Shown here: positions 1 to 12,111 of the stretch, one piece after another
Position numbering within the stretch: the first letter of the stretch is position 1
How the letters are laid out: every line of letters begins with the position of its first letter
Source of the DNA: Anthostomella pinea
Lineage: Eukaryota > Ascomycota > Sordariomycetes > Xylariales > Xylariaceae
Length of the DNA: 64,000 nt
Direction: 5' to 3'
NCBI GenBank assembly: GCA_963556695.1
Contig: CAUWAG010000018.1
Location: forward strand, 1,178,001 to 1,242,000
The notes under the pieces: generated by a model
The model's input: the letters and a program-made list of their open reading frames with translations, nothing else
Told to the model about the DNA's origin: nothing
Databases searched by the model: none
Position numbers and translations under genes: made by a program

Positions 1-2384
1 GTCTGTCGTAATAGACTTCTGACCCGTATAGTGCCGTGTGGAGGATATAGGTAACCACAGCCTTCCGTAATCCGGACACCAGGGGTCCGTACTTGATGTT
101 GGCTAGGTTTTGTATATGCTGGGATAGCTGCATAGTTTTGCCAGCACGTTCCTGAATATGTCGCTTAAGGATGAATTTCTGATCAATCCAAACCCCCAGC
201 CAGCGTAGTGCTGGCTCTTTCCCGCTACCCTCAGGTTTTTGGACAGGGTCAATAGTGAGATGGTCACCTATCACCACAGAGGGGTAAAAAATATCTCGGC
301 TTCTGGTGATATGAACCAGCTCGCACTTCTCAGGAGCAAAGAAGACCTTGTTCTCGTCTCCCCATTGCATGACCTGCTTGAGGTCATCTGCTAGCATCTC
401 AGCGTTCCGCTGCAGTGACTTTAATACCCTACAAAAGGAGAGATCGTTGGCGTACCTGAAACAGAGCTCCGGGTCTTGTAGCAAGAGCTCTGCCAGGTAC
501 AGCATATAGAGGACTAGGGACTACGGAGAGCCCTGGGGGGTGCCGTACTTGATGTCCTTGAAGTCCGTGGAGACACATTCAAGCCGGACTTTGGCCCTCT
601 GCTTTTCAAGAAAGGACTTAACCAGTTCAAGGCAGGCTAGGGGCCAGCCTTGCTTCCGCATGCGTTCCAGCAGCCGGCGCACTAAAAGCGCGTCAAATGC
701 ACCCTGTACGTCAACTGTGGCGAGAGAGACCTTGAGTCCCTTAGCAAGTGCCGCTTCAACCTCGTAAGCAAAGGACAGAACGAGGTCCATGCATGACCGT
801 TTAGGCAGCGCGCCCCCGTGTTGGACACTGAGGATACCTTAAGAGAGCGCTGTCCAGGCCATTCGCTTTGTTAGCAGTCATTCTAGCCCCTTGCCGAGGT
901 AAGAGAGTAATGCAATTGGCCGCTAAGATCAGACCGAAGAGCGGTCTTTTTTCCTGACCTTAGGGATCATTGACACCTCTGCATCCCGCCAGGCTGCGGG
1001 AAAGTGCCGTAGTTGCAAACAGAGCTCGAAAACGTCGCGCACGGCGTCCTTGATATGTTCCCAGCAGGCCTTGAACAGCCTTACCATGATCCCGTCTACG
1101 CCGGGGGAGGTGCTGGTAACCCCGGCGGTATACTGCTCGACCTCTTCCAAAGACACTGTGGTGTCCCTGTAGAGCTTGGCTTCATAGGGCTCCCATCCTT
1201 CCAGCGGAGAATAGTCCAGGTCGTCATGATCTGAGAAGCGTGCTAACACCTCTTCTGCCAGTACTTCAGCCTTCTCCTGGGCGGACTCAACTATCCTGTC
1301 GCCCACCTTGATCGGTGGGGACTTGAGTTGGGCACCTAGCTTATGCCAGCCGACGATCTTATACAGGTCCTTGTCAGTATACGCAGAGTCGATGATCTCC
1401 GCCAGTACTCTTGTTTGGCTTACGGACCACAGAAAGGAAGGTGCGATGCTCCTCTATGAACTCCATCTGGTCACTGGGCCTGGTAGCTTCCGAGGCTCTG
1501 TAGATACGGTAGGCCTCTTTGCAGTCCTTGGTCTACTAGGGGGCTCCTTTACTGTTGCCTGTGGCCGATATGCCGATGGCGATAAGGGCCGATTGTAGCA
1601 CTTTTGTGAGCTTGTCCATGTAATTGTCTAAGTGCTGCTTGAACTTGATGTCCGTCTGGTCAGGCATAGAAGCCATTCCTGTCTATATAAGGGCAGAGAA
1701 GCGTGGTAGGTTCTCTTTCTTGACCTTGTAATGGTACTATTCCAGCAATTCGGTCCCCCAGCCGGGAATAGTAGTTAACAGGGTGTTGTGGTCCGATCCA
1801 CTGGCCAGTTCCTGGCATACCTCTGTCTCAATAAAAGGAATATTAGTAAGCGCTATATCAATGACATGACCGGCGCAATGGGTGGCTTGCCCTGGTATAC
1901 CTGTGAGATACAGGGCGCTGTCAGTCATCTACTTTATTACGTCGGCCCCTCTGTTTCGGCCTTCCACTCTGGGTTCAAACGTGGGATGGTGAACATTCAG
2001 GTCTCCTCCAACTAAGAAATTAGCCGGTGCTTCGATACTAATGAGGTAGTCGATCATCTCGTCAGAGCGCGGTGACCGGTAGATATTGAGCATGATATAC
2101 CCATTGATATCCAGCCAAAGCGCGTCTCAGGTGCTAATAAGTCTCTTCTGTTGGGCCTTGACCCTCTGCCCCTTTTGCACATACGTCATGACCCGTGGGC
2201 GATCCTGAATAGTATTCCATGAGTCTACCGGGGCATATGATTCAAACCCCGGGTGGTTCTGTGTCCTTGTCCCCGGGCCCATCCAAGGCTCGTTGATAAG
2301 GATGACATCAGTGCCCCGCGCCCAGCCGAGCTCAAGGATAGTGTTGTGCTGTGGCATCCCTTTGCCTGCATTGCACCAAATCAC
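1..2384 (-). pseudogene. LINE ORF2 (AP-endonuclease + reverse transcriptase), decayed and truncated
   Basis: Pieces of one ORF2 can be followed in broken frames. At 2384-2127 is the endonuclease N-terminus with LINEPW and a PVDSW segment; near 1985 GGDLNVHHP; at about 1790-1810 the catalytic GSDHNTL motif. Reverse transcriptase follows at 1306-929 (SPGVDG, MIPKVRKKD) and 790-521 (VDVQGAFDA, YGTPQGSP). Near 440-465 the catalytic YADD box reads YAND, an Asp-to-Asn change by G-to-A. Beyond that a conserved LRWLGVWID segment is visible before the window edge. Several stops and frameshifts make it non-functional. Confidence 0.85.
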
Positions 2385-2530
2385 ATATAGGTTAAGTGAT
2401 TTGTGTTATTAATATTGTCCTTTATGGCGGCGCCGTTCCTTATCAGAACGTTGGCGTCCTGGTATTATTCTTCAGGGAGTTCGGGTTGTTCATGGGTCCA
2501 GCCTATAGGTATTACGAGGGCGGCCTTGCG

Positions 2531-4303
2531 CTAGGGACCTTGCTGTAACCTTGGCCAGTCCGGTTGAGAGGCCTGAGAGGACAGCCCCGGGGTCTGTGAC
2601 GGTCCCGGGGCGCTCATCTCAGTGTCTCCGTCCCCGTTAACTGAGTGTCTCTCCAGGGTGGTCCCGCCAGGGGAGCTGGAGATCGTGCTGGCCCCTGATG
2701 ACGGCGTGTGGTTAGGCCGTAAGCCGGTGCTCAGTGTCCTCTTCTTCCCCTTGGCAGTGGCGCTGGGGTTGTTCTGGGTCGCAAACAGGTCGCTGGAAGG
2801 TGCGTGCCTGTTCTGGTCGAGTCCTTTAGGCGCCGGCGACATGACGTCGTGGACCTCTATGTAGCGTTTGGCTCCAGCCTGTCTGACACTCTAGAGCTGC
2901 TTCTTGTTACAGCGCATAAGCTCCCCATGCTCGCGCTTAGGGGTTGCTGCGCAGTTGTCATGTCCTGTTGGGAAGGGGCCGTGGCAGTTTGTATAGCGGG
3001 AAGGTCGGTCACAGGGCTTGCCTGCCTCGTGGTCGTTTACTTAGTCGCCGTAGTTATTGCAGCGGTGAGCCCAGTTGTACTTCCTAGCGAAATAATAGCC
3101 CTGATATCCCGGGTTATGGATGCTGATGGTGGGTTTTTCTTCAACCAGCCTTGAGCGACCGCTGTCATTAAAGAGGCTGAATGGCCTCACGGGTGTTAGA
3201 AAAGAAATCATCCAGCTGCCTCTGCCTGTGGCGGGGTCTGAGCATTGTCTAGACGGCTTGTATTTGACAAGGCGTGCTTTCGTCTGGGCATATACCTCGT
3301 CCTTGATCACGTCTTGTGTCTGGATGTGGTTGCCCATCTTCACGTAGTCGGGGAAGTTCCAGGGGATGTCTAGCACCACATATGTGAACCAGCGCTCTGG
3401 AATATCTACTGTTACAGCGTTTGTAACTTTTCCTAGACGCAGCTTTGCTTCCGGACCTAGCAGTTGTTCCCTAATCCGTCTGGTTGCCACCCTGATAGAC
3501 CAATCAGTGTTGGTCGGGCTGATGTCCGGCACGTCAGCCAGGCCTAGCCCAAGGTCTTCGAACTCCTTACAGATTGTAGAACGAAGAGTGAAGGGCTGCT
3601 CCCTCCGCATGTGCCGATCTTTATCTAGGTGTATCGAAATTTGTGTCTCATCCCTGGCTAGTGCAGACGCCGAGGCCCCAGGGCGGGACGTGCGGGCAAA
3701 GGGTCCGGCACCGGCATGGGTGATAGTGTTGCCCCCTGAATTCGTCGCGTGGCCTGCTTTGGCCACTCCCGTCCAGGAGACCTGCTTGGACGACTTCCCC
3801 CTAAGGCCTTGCACGCATGCGTTCGTGATGTTGGTGGTGGTGTTGGTGGTGGTGGTGGTGTCAATAGGCACAGAGCTTTTGACACGGATAGGCATATAGA
3901 AGGTGCCGTCAGTGCTAGAAAAGATAGCAGTGTTCAGGTGACTATAAATCATTTTAATCACTAAGCGGGCCTCCTTCTTGTACTCGGACTGTTGTGGTCT
4001 GTTATAGGTGCTTACATAGTCATCTAGGCAGCCAGCGAGCTGTCCTAGGACTATTTGCTTAATGCGGGCCTTGCGCTCAAGGTCCTCTAGGTGAGGTGCA
4101 AAAGTGCTGGCGGCAATGTCATAATATCGGGTAGCGGGCTTTCTACTAAGGTCAATTGTTGGGGGAGCCTGGACATTGACACGCTTCCTCTTCTTATTCC
4201 GCTGGTTGAGGTTAGAAGGGGTGATAGGCTCAGGTTCTCGGGTAAACTGAGCAGCGTCAGTTGCGACTCTAATGGATCGCTGGGGGGTTGTGAGGGCTGC
4301 CAT
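2531..4303 (-). pseudogene. LINE ORF1 (gag-like, zinc knuckle) with two in-frame stops
   Basis: One continuous frame of about 590 codons from an ATG at 4303 to a stop at 2531, interrupted by two nonsense codons (a TAA at about 3041 and a TAG at about 2890). The first 420 residues are open and start MAALTTPQRS. They include a basic NKKRKRV stretch and end in a Cys-rich region around CNNYGD. After the first stop the frame continues with CTNCHGPFPTGHDNC, a CCHC zinc-knuckle pattern typical of Tad-clade ORF1 RNA-binding proteins, followed by a Ser/Pro-rich tail. The GGT/GTG-rich run at 3830-3865 encodes a Thr/Asn-rich stretch. The role is presumably RNA binding in the retrotransposition particle, by family analogy. 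Confidence 0.8.
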
Positions 4304-4400
4304 CGTTGAGTGTTAAGTTCGTCCCTTTTGCAGGGAGCGAAGCGGATCTCGAGATTCTGCCCTTGGTGTTTAGATTCAAAATAATGGCGCAATGCCAAGT

Positions 4401-6147
4401 GTTAAGAATTTTACTGTGATGTGCGCAGATGTACTAACAAGTGCAAGCGCACGGATGATTTTTACCAGGAAAGGTGGTACTGAGCTCAAGCGGCATCCAG
4501 GCGGTGCCTGCAGCGGTCGCCAGCCTAATCTCCCATCATTTCGTGTTGTCCGTTGCTTTCTGTTCTTTCCAACTACGTGTTTCTGCCGCCCTGGACGAGT
4601 TGAATGGGTGGATAGCGAGCCATTGGATTTACTGGTAGAGATGGATCACTGGTACGCCCCTCAACCGAATATTGGACAGAGGGGAAGTGATCGCCAGGTG
4701 AGAGCCTTGTGATGAAGGTGGAAGGTAGTATCAGTTTAAATGAAGCTTACATGATATGCGGGATCGAATCCCCTGGTTGGTGGAAATTTGTTGATCATTC
4801 TGGCCGACTTCGTCAAGCCAGGCTCCTACCCAGCACACCTCCCTACCTGACGTTTGGGGCTTTTCAAAGGGAGTACAATTCGCCGCGACCGAACATATTG
4901 TTGGCTTACCAGGAACAATAGAGTGAGGCACGTCTATAAGCCGAGTTGATTATTCAATCTTCGTGTATTAGACATGACAGGTTCGTCAGACGAAGGCTCG
5001 ATTAAGGGGTGTGGGTCAATGTAGAATCAGGATTTCAGCTCGTGCAACGATATAAGTGTGCCACAATTGGTTGACGCTGAGCCCTACCAATGCTGGCTGG
5101 TCACGAATGCTGCATCAGCCATGCAGCAGCCACTCATTCGCCGCGCATCAGCCATTCATCATCTGCGTGCTTGCTCCCTCGGCCACATCGATTCAGTAAG
5201 AAGCAAATAATGTCGCTCCTACCGCCTCCGCCGGCAGCGGTTTTTAGATCGAAAATAACTCGTTAGGGGTTAAAGCAGATCTTCGTGGCACATGAGCCGG
5301 AATGTACCCTTCTCGTTACAAAAGGGTCGAATTGGCTACTCGCGCGCCGGAGCATTGACAGATCCGGAAGTCCAAACTTAGAGGCCTTCGATATCTCACT
5401 TGATAAGACTTCCATATCTTACGGAACATCCGCCTTAAGGTGATTTGGCATCATGTCTCCTATATCGATAGGGGTGGGTGAGACCTTTCACGCTGAAGAG
5501 GTGGATTTAGGGAGCTTCATGTTCCCTGAGACCAAGGGCAGCGTGCCTGGTTACTCCCATACAAGCAGACTTTACGATTTCCGACCTTACCGACCAAATT
5601 CGTCATGGGCAGCAGCGTTTTGTGCCGGTCGTCGATTCTAGATTCACCGCAAGGACCTGGTGCCACATACTGAGAGCCATCGTGACCTGCGTGGGTTTGG
5701 TCGCGTGTCTCTTAGCGAGGGCTACAAGATGGACCAGGTGGAAGAGAAATTTTATTATGTGTGTTTTTTCCCCCAGGCTTGGTTTCCGCAACTGGATCAT
5801 ACGACTGTGACGTTCTCTGTCCAAGAACGCCAGGCTGTCCCGTGATACGCCCTTTTGTTGCACGGATCATCAAGTTGAAGCTGATCATTCCGAGTTGACG
5901 GCCGAATAATAGAGGGAGGTGGACAGACACCCGTACGATGCACTACCTTCTCTCTATACAAACGACCTTTGTAACACTCGTATAGCGCGAGACAAACAGA
6001 CTTGGAACCCGTGATAGCCTCACTGTACTCGTAGATAATAGAAACAGAGTGACTGTGAATAAAATGCAACTAGATGCCTTCACTGTTATAGTAGACTCTT
6101 CTTCTTACCTTGATACTCTTGACCAACCACCCAACCCCCGATTGAAT
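4401..6147. other. Spacer without a recognisable gene
   Basis: Normal base composition. Several short open frames on both strands (longest about 106 codons at 4392-4712) show no recognisable motif and no sensible intron-joined extension. The block at 5100-5170 has short repeats of a GCATCAGCCAT-like unit. Nothing else can be supported. Confidence 0.4.
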
Positions 6148-6411
6148 TGTGAACAGAGGGGGGTACGGGGGGCCCGCCCCGTAACGCGTGAGCGCAGCGA
6201 ACCAGTTCAAGGTTCGGGCAAGACACTTATAATCAATTGAATTAAACTAGATAGATAAACAATAGAAACAAACTGTGACTGGAAGGAACATTGATCGACC
6301 AGAGGGAGACAACACGGAGTCAGGAACGAAGTGACTGGAGGAGCGTAGCGACTCTAGGACCGGAGGGACTATGAGACCGAAAGGATCATGGAACACCAAG
6401 GGAGCTGTGCG
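6148..6411 (+). repeat. 5' part of an LTR-like sequence split by LINE copy A
   Basis: Begins TGTGAACAGAGG and runs up to the LINE insertion; the continuation is at 12031-12111, ending CAACAACA and followed at once by GTGGCGATCC, which resembles a primer-binding site. Removing the LINE and one target-site copy gives a TG...CA sequence of about 345 bp. No second LTR is visible, so the LTR reading is an inference. Confidence 0.4.
6397..6411 (+). repeat. Target-site duplication of LINE copy A, left
   Basis: The 15-mer CAAGGGAGCTGTGCG occurs here and again at 12016-12030, exactly bracketing the LINE. Confidence 0.95.
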
Positions 6412-6552
6412 CGCACGAGCCTCACAAAAACAACTATTTTTCTTGGCGCCCCGCTGTTAGGGCGCAACCTTGATATTTGCACTAAAGCAGGCACTTCTCC
6501 CAGTAACTGACTATCTCTGTCAAGGCACAAGAGAATTTTTCTCACAAGCCGG

Positions 6553-8130
6553 ATGGTACCCTTTCACGACGGGCCCACAAACACGCCCATGGCCGTCTTA
6601 AAGACGACCACCGGCGGCATGCTCAAATCCCCGGCCCCTAGAAAGACATACGGCCCGGCAACTCCGAGCAGGCTCCGCTAGGCGCTGCTTGACGACATCA
6701 GCAGCAGCCCGTCACAGGTCTCTGAGGCTGACTTTACCGTTATTTCCCCTCTGAAAAGAAAATCCCAAAATATTAATGACAACAGCACCACTAGAATGAA
6801 ACGACCTTAATTGAACGAAATCTCAACAGACCAAGCTATTATACACGATATAGAGAATAAAACCTCCTCCTCAGAGTGCCAGGACCAAGTTGCCAGAATA
6901 CTGGCTAAAGACAAGCACCTTTATGAAGCCAGGATGACAATGTTTCAAGAGTGTGCTGCAGTGGTTGATAAGACACTTGAGAAAACTGGAACCAAACTAT
7001 ACTCTCATGCCAAGGAGTTCAGCGCTTTCTTCTCTAAATGTTTGAGCGAGTGGTTGGAAACCCGAGATCCGTCCAAAAGGAAGACCATCCCTGGGAGGAT
7101 AGGGATAGTAAAGCCCACCATGACCTTTGCCCAAGCTGTCTCCTCTAGCCAATGACAGCATCCACGGACAGTCAACATTACCATAAAGAAAACACAGCCT
7201 GGCGCCCGCATCACTACCAACCAACTAAAGAAGAAACAGAATACTCTCCGGGTCTTTGTCCACATGGATAATAGCCACCTAGAGCCTTACAGAATAAAGT
7301 CTATACTGAACAGAAGACTTAAGCTCCACCCTCAAGAGCTTAGAGAAGTGACCCGGTGCCCCTCCGGATTTACCTTACACTCAAGGGACAAGCCAACTCA
7401 GGCTAAGCTCCTGGCCTTCCAAGAAGAAATCACTGATATTCTTAAGGCAGAAAAGATCGAGACCCACACGGTCTGGCATCACTATAAGGTCGATGGATGC
7501 CCAAGAAAGGTCATTAGTGCGGAAGGATTGATAATCGACATTACCGATATTGCTGTTACTAATAAAGTTAAAGCCCAAACAGGTGACAGACCTTTAAGGT
7601 ACATACTCTCAAAGAACACAGTTGATTCTGATCCGGAGACCACATGGGTGATCTCTCTGCCCCGTGCAGCAAAGAAACCATTCACGCTTTTTGCTCACCC
7701 AATGATCTCAAGGCACATTTAATACTCCTCCAAGGTTCACCAGTGTGCGAGCTGCTTCAGATACCATGGTAGGAACTACCGATGTGAAAAGCAAGTATGT
7801 GCACGTTGTGCCAGTACAGTACACCAGAGGAAGTGCGAAAAACCAATCCCAAAGTGTGTCAACTGCAAAGGACCTCATGCTGCCAACTTTGACAAATGCC
7901 CTGCATGCCCCAAGGTTGTGAAAGATATCATCCATAAGCACACATGGGAGCAAATCCAGGAAATAAGGCTGGCTGGAGAAAGAGCCAGATCCAAGGCCTT
8001 CAATAAAACAGGCAGAAACCAAGCTGGGTCAATACCCAGCAATAATAATAAAGACATCACAATGCAAATCGACATAACAGATACAACTCATCCCAGAGAT
8101 GCCGATACCATTATTATCAATCAATGTTAG
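6553..8130 (+). pseudogene. LINE copy A ORF1 (gag-like, three CCHC knuckles), four nonsense codons
   Basis: The frame is 526 codons, exactly the length of the intact ORF1 of copy B, with no net indel. It is broken at 6679 (TAG where B has CAG), 6808 (TAA for CAA), 7153 (TGA for CGA) and 7720 (TAA for CAA). All four are C-to-T on the coding strand, three of them in CpA, the preferred RIP context. Near the C-terminus are three zinc knuckles (CASC...H...C, CARC...H...C, CVNCKGPH...C), usual for Tad-clade ORF1 nucleic-acid-binding proteins. The last codons overlap the ORF2 start. Confidence 0.9.
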
Positions 8131-11100
8131 GTACATCAAACAAAACACATTGATACGGGCATCTAGTCATCCATTCTGTGAATACAGCAGGAGGACAAAA
8201 GAGTGCAGGCCCTACAGAGTTAGCCATCAACCTGGCTGACTACAAAGGAGAACAAATAGACATCATTCTGATACAAGAGCCCTGGGTTGGCATACCACCA
8301 GGCAGGAGAATGGGAGTAAAGACACACCCTAATTACGATATATACTCCCCAGTGGATTCCTGGGACAGCGACAGTACACAGCCCAGATCTCTCATCTATG
8401 TGAGAAAATACCTTTAAGCGGATCAACTTCGGCCCTATGCTACACGAGACATCACCTGGGTCAAGGTACAAGGCATTACATTTGCCAGTGTCTATCGGCC
8501 ATGTGACAACCCACAGGAAGTGGATAATATTCTGGAAGTATGGACTCCACCTTTTGGCTGCGTTATAGCTGGAGATTTCAATGCTGGCGACACATCCTGG
8601 GACTCAAGCAATCCAGGATATCAGGGTGGTGTCATACTTGTACAGACTATGGCAGACCACGGACTGGATCTGATTTCTGAACCAGATGTCCCAACACATG
8701 ATGACAGAAATGTACTAGATCTGGTGTTCTTAGATGTCCCCATGGCTGAAGCCTCAGTCAATGATACACTTCAGTGCACCTCAGATCATGAGACATTACG
8801 AATAGTTGTCCCAATTCAGGGAGATCTAGACCGAGTCCCCAAGGCCAATCATTGGATAGTACCGGACGATAAACTACAAGAGCTGGCAGACAATGTCTAA
8901 ACTAGGATCCATGAACTCCCCTGGCTGGGTGTATCCCCTGGCCGGGTAGATGCCTTTACACAAAGCTTGATCAACATGATCCAAGGCTGTATCAGGACAG
9001 TGGGCAAGAAGCCCCGTCAATCTAGGCCCACTGCTTGGTGGAATGATGACTACAAAGCAGCTGTTCAGACATACAGGGCCCTTTCTAAACAGACTACAAG
9101 CCAAGAAGGGCGGAATTCAGCCCGACAGGAATTTTGCCGCATGGTTCGGAAAGCTAGGAAAGAGTACTGGCAGACTCTAATTAATTCAGCAACTAAGCCA
9201 AAAGACCTATACAGAATCGTCTCTTGGCACAAGCTATCAGCAGGATTGCGTTCCCCTCCAATCATCATAAGAGACCAAATATTCGAGTCACAAGAGAGCA
9301 AGGCAAATGCATTACGCTAACCATGCTTGAACAAAGTACCTCAGACAACGATATCATTGATCCCTGGTCCGCTCAGATCACATAACCCAAGCCATATATC
9401 CCCCTTGAATACCATGTCGGACTGGAAGAGGCTGAAGGGTGCACTTTAGGGACCAAGAGCAACTCCCCGGGAATAGATACCCTCACAGTACGGATTCTGA
9501 AAGCTTGCTGGCCATTCATTAGGGAACATATCAGAGCCCTTTTCCAGACCTGTCTACAGATTGGACACCACCCTAAACCATTCAAAATAGCTGAGGTAGT
9601 AATGATCCCAAAACCAGGAAAGAAAGACTACTCCAATCCCAGGGCCTACAGACCAATATTGCTACTTTCGTGTCTTGGCAAAGGCCTAGAACGACTCATC
9701 GCGAAAAGAATTACCTGGTTTGTTGTCAAACTTGGAATTCTAGCTCCACAACATTTTGGAGCTCTATCAAAGCGCTCTGCCACTGACCTGGTAGCTGCAC
9801 TCATACACGATATTGAGCAGGCCCTCGACCAAGGCCTCGTTGTAACAGTAGTCACATCAGATGTGAAAGGGGCCTTTGATACTGCCCTAATGGGACGGCT
9901 GGTGGTTCGCATGAGAGAACAGGGCTGGCCGGGCTTTCTCATAAGATGGGTCCAGTCATTCATGTCCGAGCGGTCCGCAAGGGTTCGGTTTGAAGGTATT
10001 GTGACCGATGTTAAAGCTCTCACTTGTGGGCTACCACAAGGCTCACCAGCCTCTCTAATCCTTTACATGCTGTATACAGAGCCAATCTGTGCCCGACTTG
10101 GTATGAAAAAGAGACGCTTTGGATATGCAGACAACCTAGCGACTCTCTGTATTAGAAAGAACCTTAAGGAAACAGCTACAGAGGCTTCTGAAAATCTTTA
10201 TTTGCTTAGTCAATAGGGACATAACAACACTATTGAATTTGACCCTGACAAAACTGAGATCATGCACTTCTCAAGGAAAAAGAACTCAGACAACCCTCCA
10301 GTCCGCCACGGGACAATGAACAAAACAGCAAAGGACTCCATGCGATGGCTGGGTGTCTTCCTGAATAGAAAACTAAACTTCAAAAATCACGTTTCCTACT
10401 GGGCCAAGAAAGCTAACAAGGTAGCAAATCATCTTTAAGGACTATGCAACACAGTCAAAGGACTTCCAGTAAAGTCAACCAAGAGGGCTGTGAAAGCTTG
10501 TGTTATTTCTATTCTTACACACGGCCTGAAGGCCTGGTACCTAAGAATCAAGAAAGTTGGGAGCTTAGGTGGGACATCAGCATGTCGCATTAAGGGGCTT
10601 TTTGGAACAATAGATGCCATACTACAAATAGCGATCAGGGCTATCTTGCCAGTCTGGAAAACACACCCTGGACATATCCTACACTTTGAATCGCAGATTC
10701 CCCCAGCAGGAGTTCTTGCAGAGTCAATAAGACAACGTCACGGCCTCTGACTAGGACGAATAGACCAGAGACACCCTCTTGTTGGCAGGCTCTAAATACA
10801 AGCTCGCAAGAATCCAATAAGGCTACAAAGGAGTTTCCAGCTAGTCCCTGACTTCTAGAGACCAATACTTACCAGGCCATCATAAAAGAAGCCCCCAATC
10901 CGTAAAGACAAAAACAAAAAAATAGAGCTCTTCAAACAATGGTTACAGGAGAGAAATGTGAACACTGACCTTGTCATCTATTCAGATGGATCACAGTTGG
11001 ACGACCAAGGCACAACCCGCACTGGATGGGGTTATACCATTAGGAAAGGCAGCACTACACAAGAAATATACCGGGGAAAGGGCAGACTTCTCCAAGCAGA

Positions 11101-11817
11101 AGTAGTAAATGCTGAAGTCCATAGTGCTCTCCAAGGTCTTGCAGCAGCCAGGACAATTGGACACAGAAAACAGTTATATATCTGCCTGGACAACACGTCA
11201 GTGGTAGACGGGCTCAATGGGACTCCATCCGAGACATCACAGAACATTTTTTTACGATTTCAAGAACTTGCCACAGCACACACTCCTGGAGTGACCGTCA
11301 AGTGGATTCCTGGACACAGAGATATTGATAGCAACAAAGCTGCCAACACACTAACAAAAGAAAGTGCCATGCTAAAAACAGACACAACAAACCTTCTTAC
11401 AATCTCTTGGGTTAAGAAAGATCTCAAAAAAAAAAAGGCAAGAAAGAGTTCAACCAATGGTGGAAAGACCAATCAGAACCTAAGTATCAAGAAGTATACT
11501 CACATGCAATAACTAAAAGAGACCTTATATCTTTTAAGAGGAGTACTTTACACAGACTTCTAACGGCCAGATCTGGACATAGCGACTTTGCCAGATACCA
11601 TGAATGCTTTGGGCATACAGATTCGAATGATCACTGCAGTTATGGTAAGAAGAAAACACCACAACATATTTTCTTTTGTAAAAGGCTGGGGAAAAACCGG
11701 CTACTGCCTAGGTACTCGCCTAGGACAGCTTGTTTACAATACTTAGGGGAGAGGAGCACAGAATGGGCAAAATTCGTGAAGAAGAGCAAGTTCTTTTCAA
11801 CAATCTGCCCCCGATAG
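8124..11817 (+). pseudogene. LINE copy A ORF2 (endonuclease, RT, RNase H), broken
   Basis: The start ATG overlaps the ORF1 stop (ATGTTAG). Domains in order: AP-like endonuclease (IQEPW, AGDFNAGD, TSDHETL), reverse transcriptase (DVKGAFD, GLPQGSP, and YADN in place of YADD), RNase H (YSDGS, AEVHSAL, LDNTSVV, PGHRDID) and a C-terminal Cys/His segment around 11630-11690. Compared with copy B it has a 1-nt loss near 9318, a 2-nt gain in an 11-A run at 11426-11436, and numerous stops, for example TAA 8898 and TAG 10214. The net +1 length agrees with these two indels. The active-site D-to-N change and the stops mean it cannot be active. Confidence 0.9.
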
Positions 11818-12015
11818 ATAGCTTTTCTTGAAGGACCAGATGGATGACCCTAAGGTCATACCGCCGCAACAACGGGGATGGGCCCGTGAGCGGGACTGAC
11901 TGTACTTATTATCTTGAGACCTCCACAACCCTGCGATACAGAGGCTCTGGGAGGCGTGGTTTGCACTACTGAGGAGCTACCCCCCACGTTAAATACAATC
12001 AATCAATCAATCAAT

Positions 12016-12030
12016 CAAGGGAGCTGTGCG
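12016..12030 (+). repeat. Target-site duplication of LINE copy A, right
   Basis: Second copy of CAAGGGAGCTGTGCG, directly after the (AATC)n tail. Confidence 0.95.
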
Positions 12031-12111
12031 ACCGGACAATAGATAGACTTCATCAAAACCACTGTGACTACCTGAGCCACTGCAAACAAATCATCAACAA
12101 CAACAACAACA
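12031..12111 (+). repeat. 3' part of the LTR-like sequence split by LINE copy A
   Basis: Continues the sequence interrupted at 6411 and ends in a CAACAACA run. TGGCGATCC follows at 12113. A possible gag-like start (ATG 12345, about 27 codons then stops) lies downstream, but no retroviral-type domain can be recognised. Confidence 0.35.

Larger units (their letters stand above)
1..4400 (-). mobile_element. Tad-like LINE remnant, first family, cut by window start
   Basis: A decayed non-LTR retrotransposon read on the minus strand. ORF1 (gag-like) lies at 2531-4303 and ORF2 (endonuclease plus reverse transcriptase) at 1-2384; the 3' part is outside the window. Its proteins have the same order as the LINE at 6.4-12 kb but the sequence is clearly different, so it is a separate family. 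The 5' boundary near 4400 is a guess: no target-site duplication can be tested because the 3' end is missing. Confidence 0.85.
6412..12015 (+). mobile_element. Full-length Tad-like LINE, copy A (broken)
   Basis: A 5604-bp non-LTR retrotransposon between two perfect 15-bp target-site copies. It has a short 5' leader, ORF1 (6553-8130), ORF2 (8124-11817), a 3' UTR of about 180 bp and an (AATC)n tail. It is the same family as copy B (45295-50890, minus), of nearly identical length (5596 bp). Many differences from B are C-to-T or G-to-A, producing stops, so this copy carries more of the C-to-T type decay. It is inserted in an LTR-like sequence, making a nested insertion. Confidence 0.95.
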
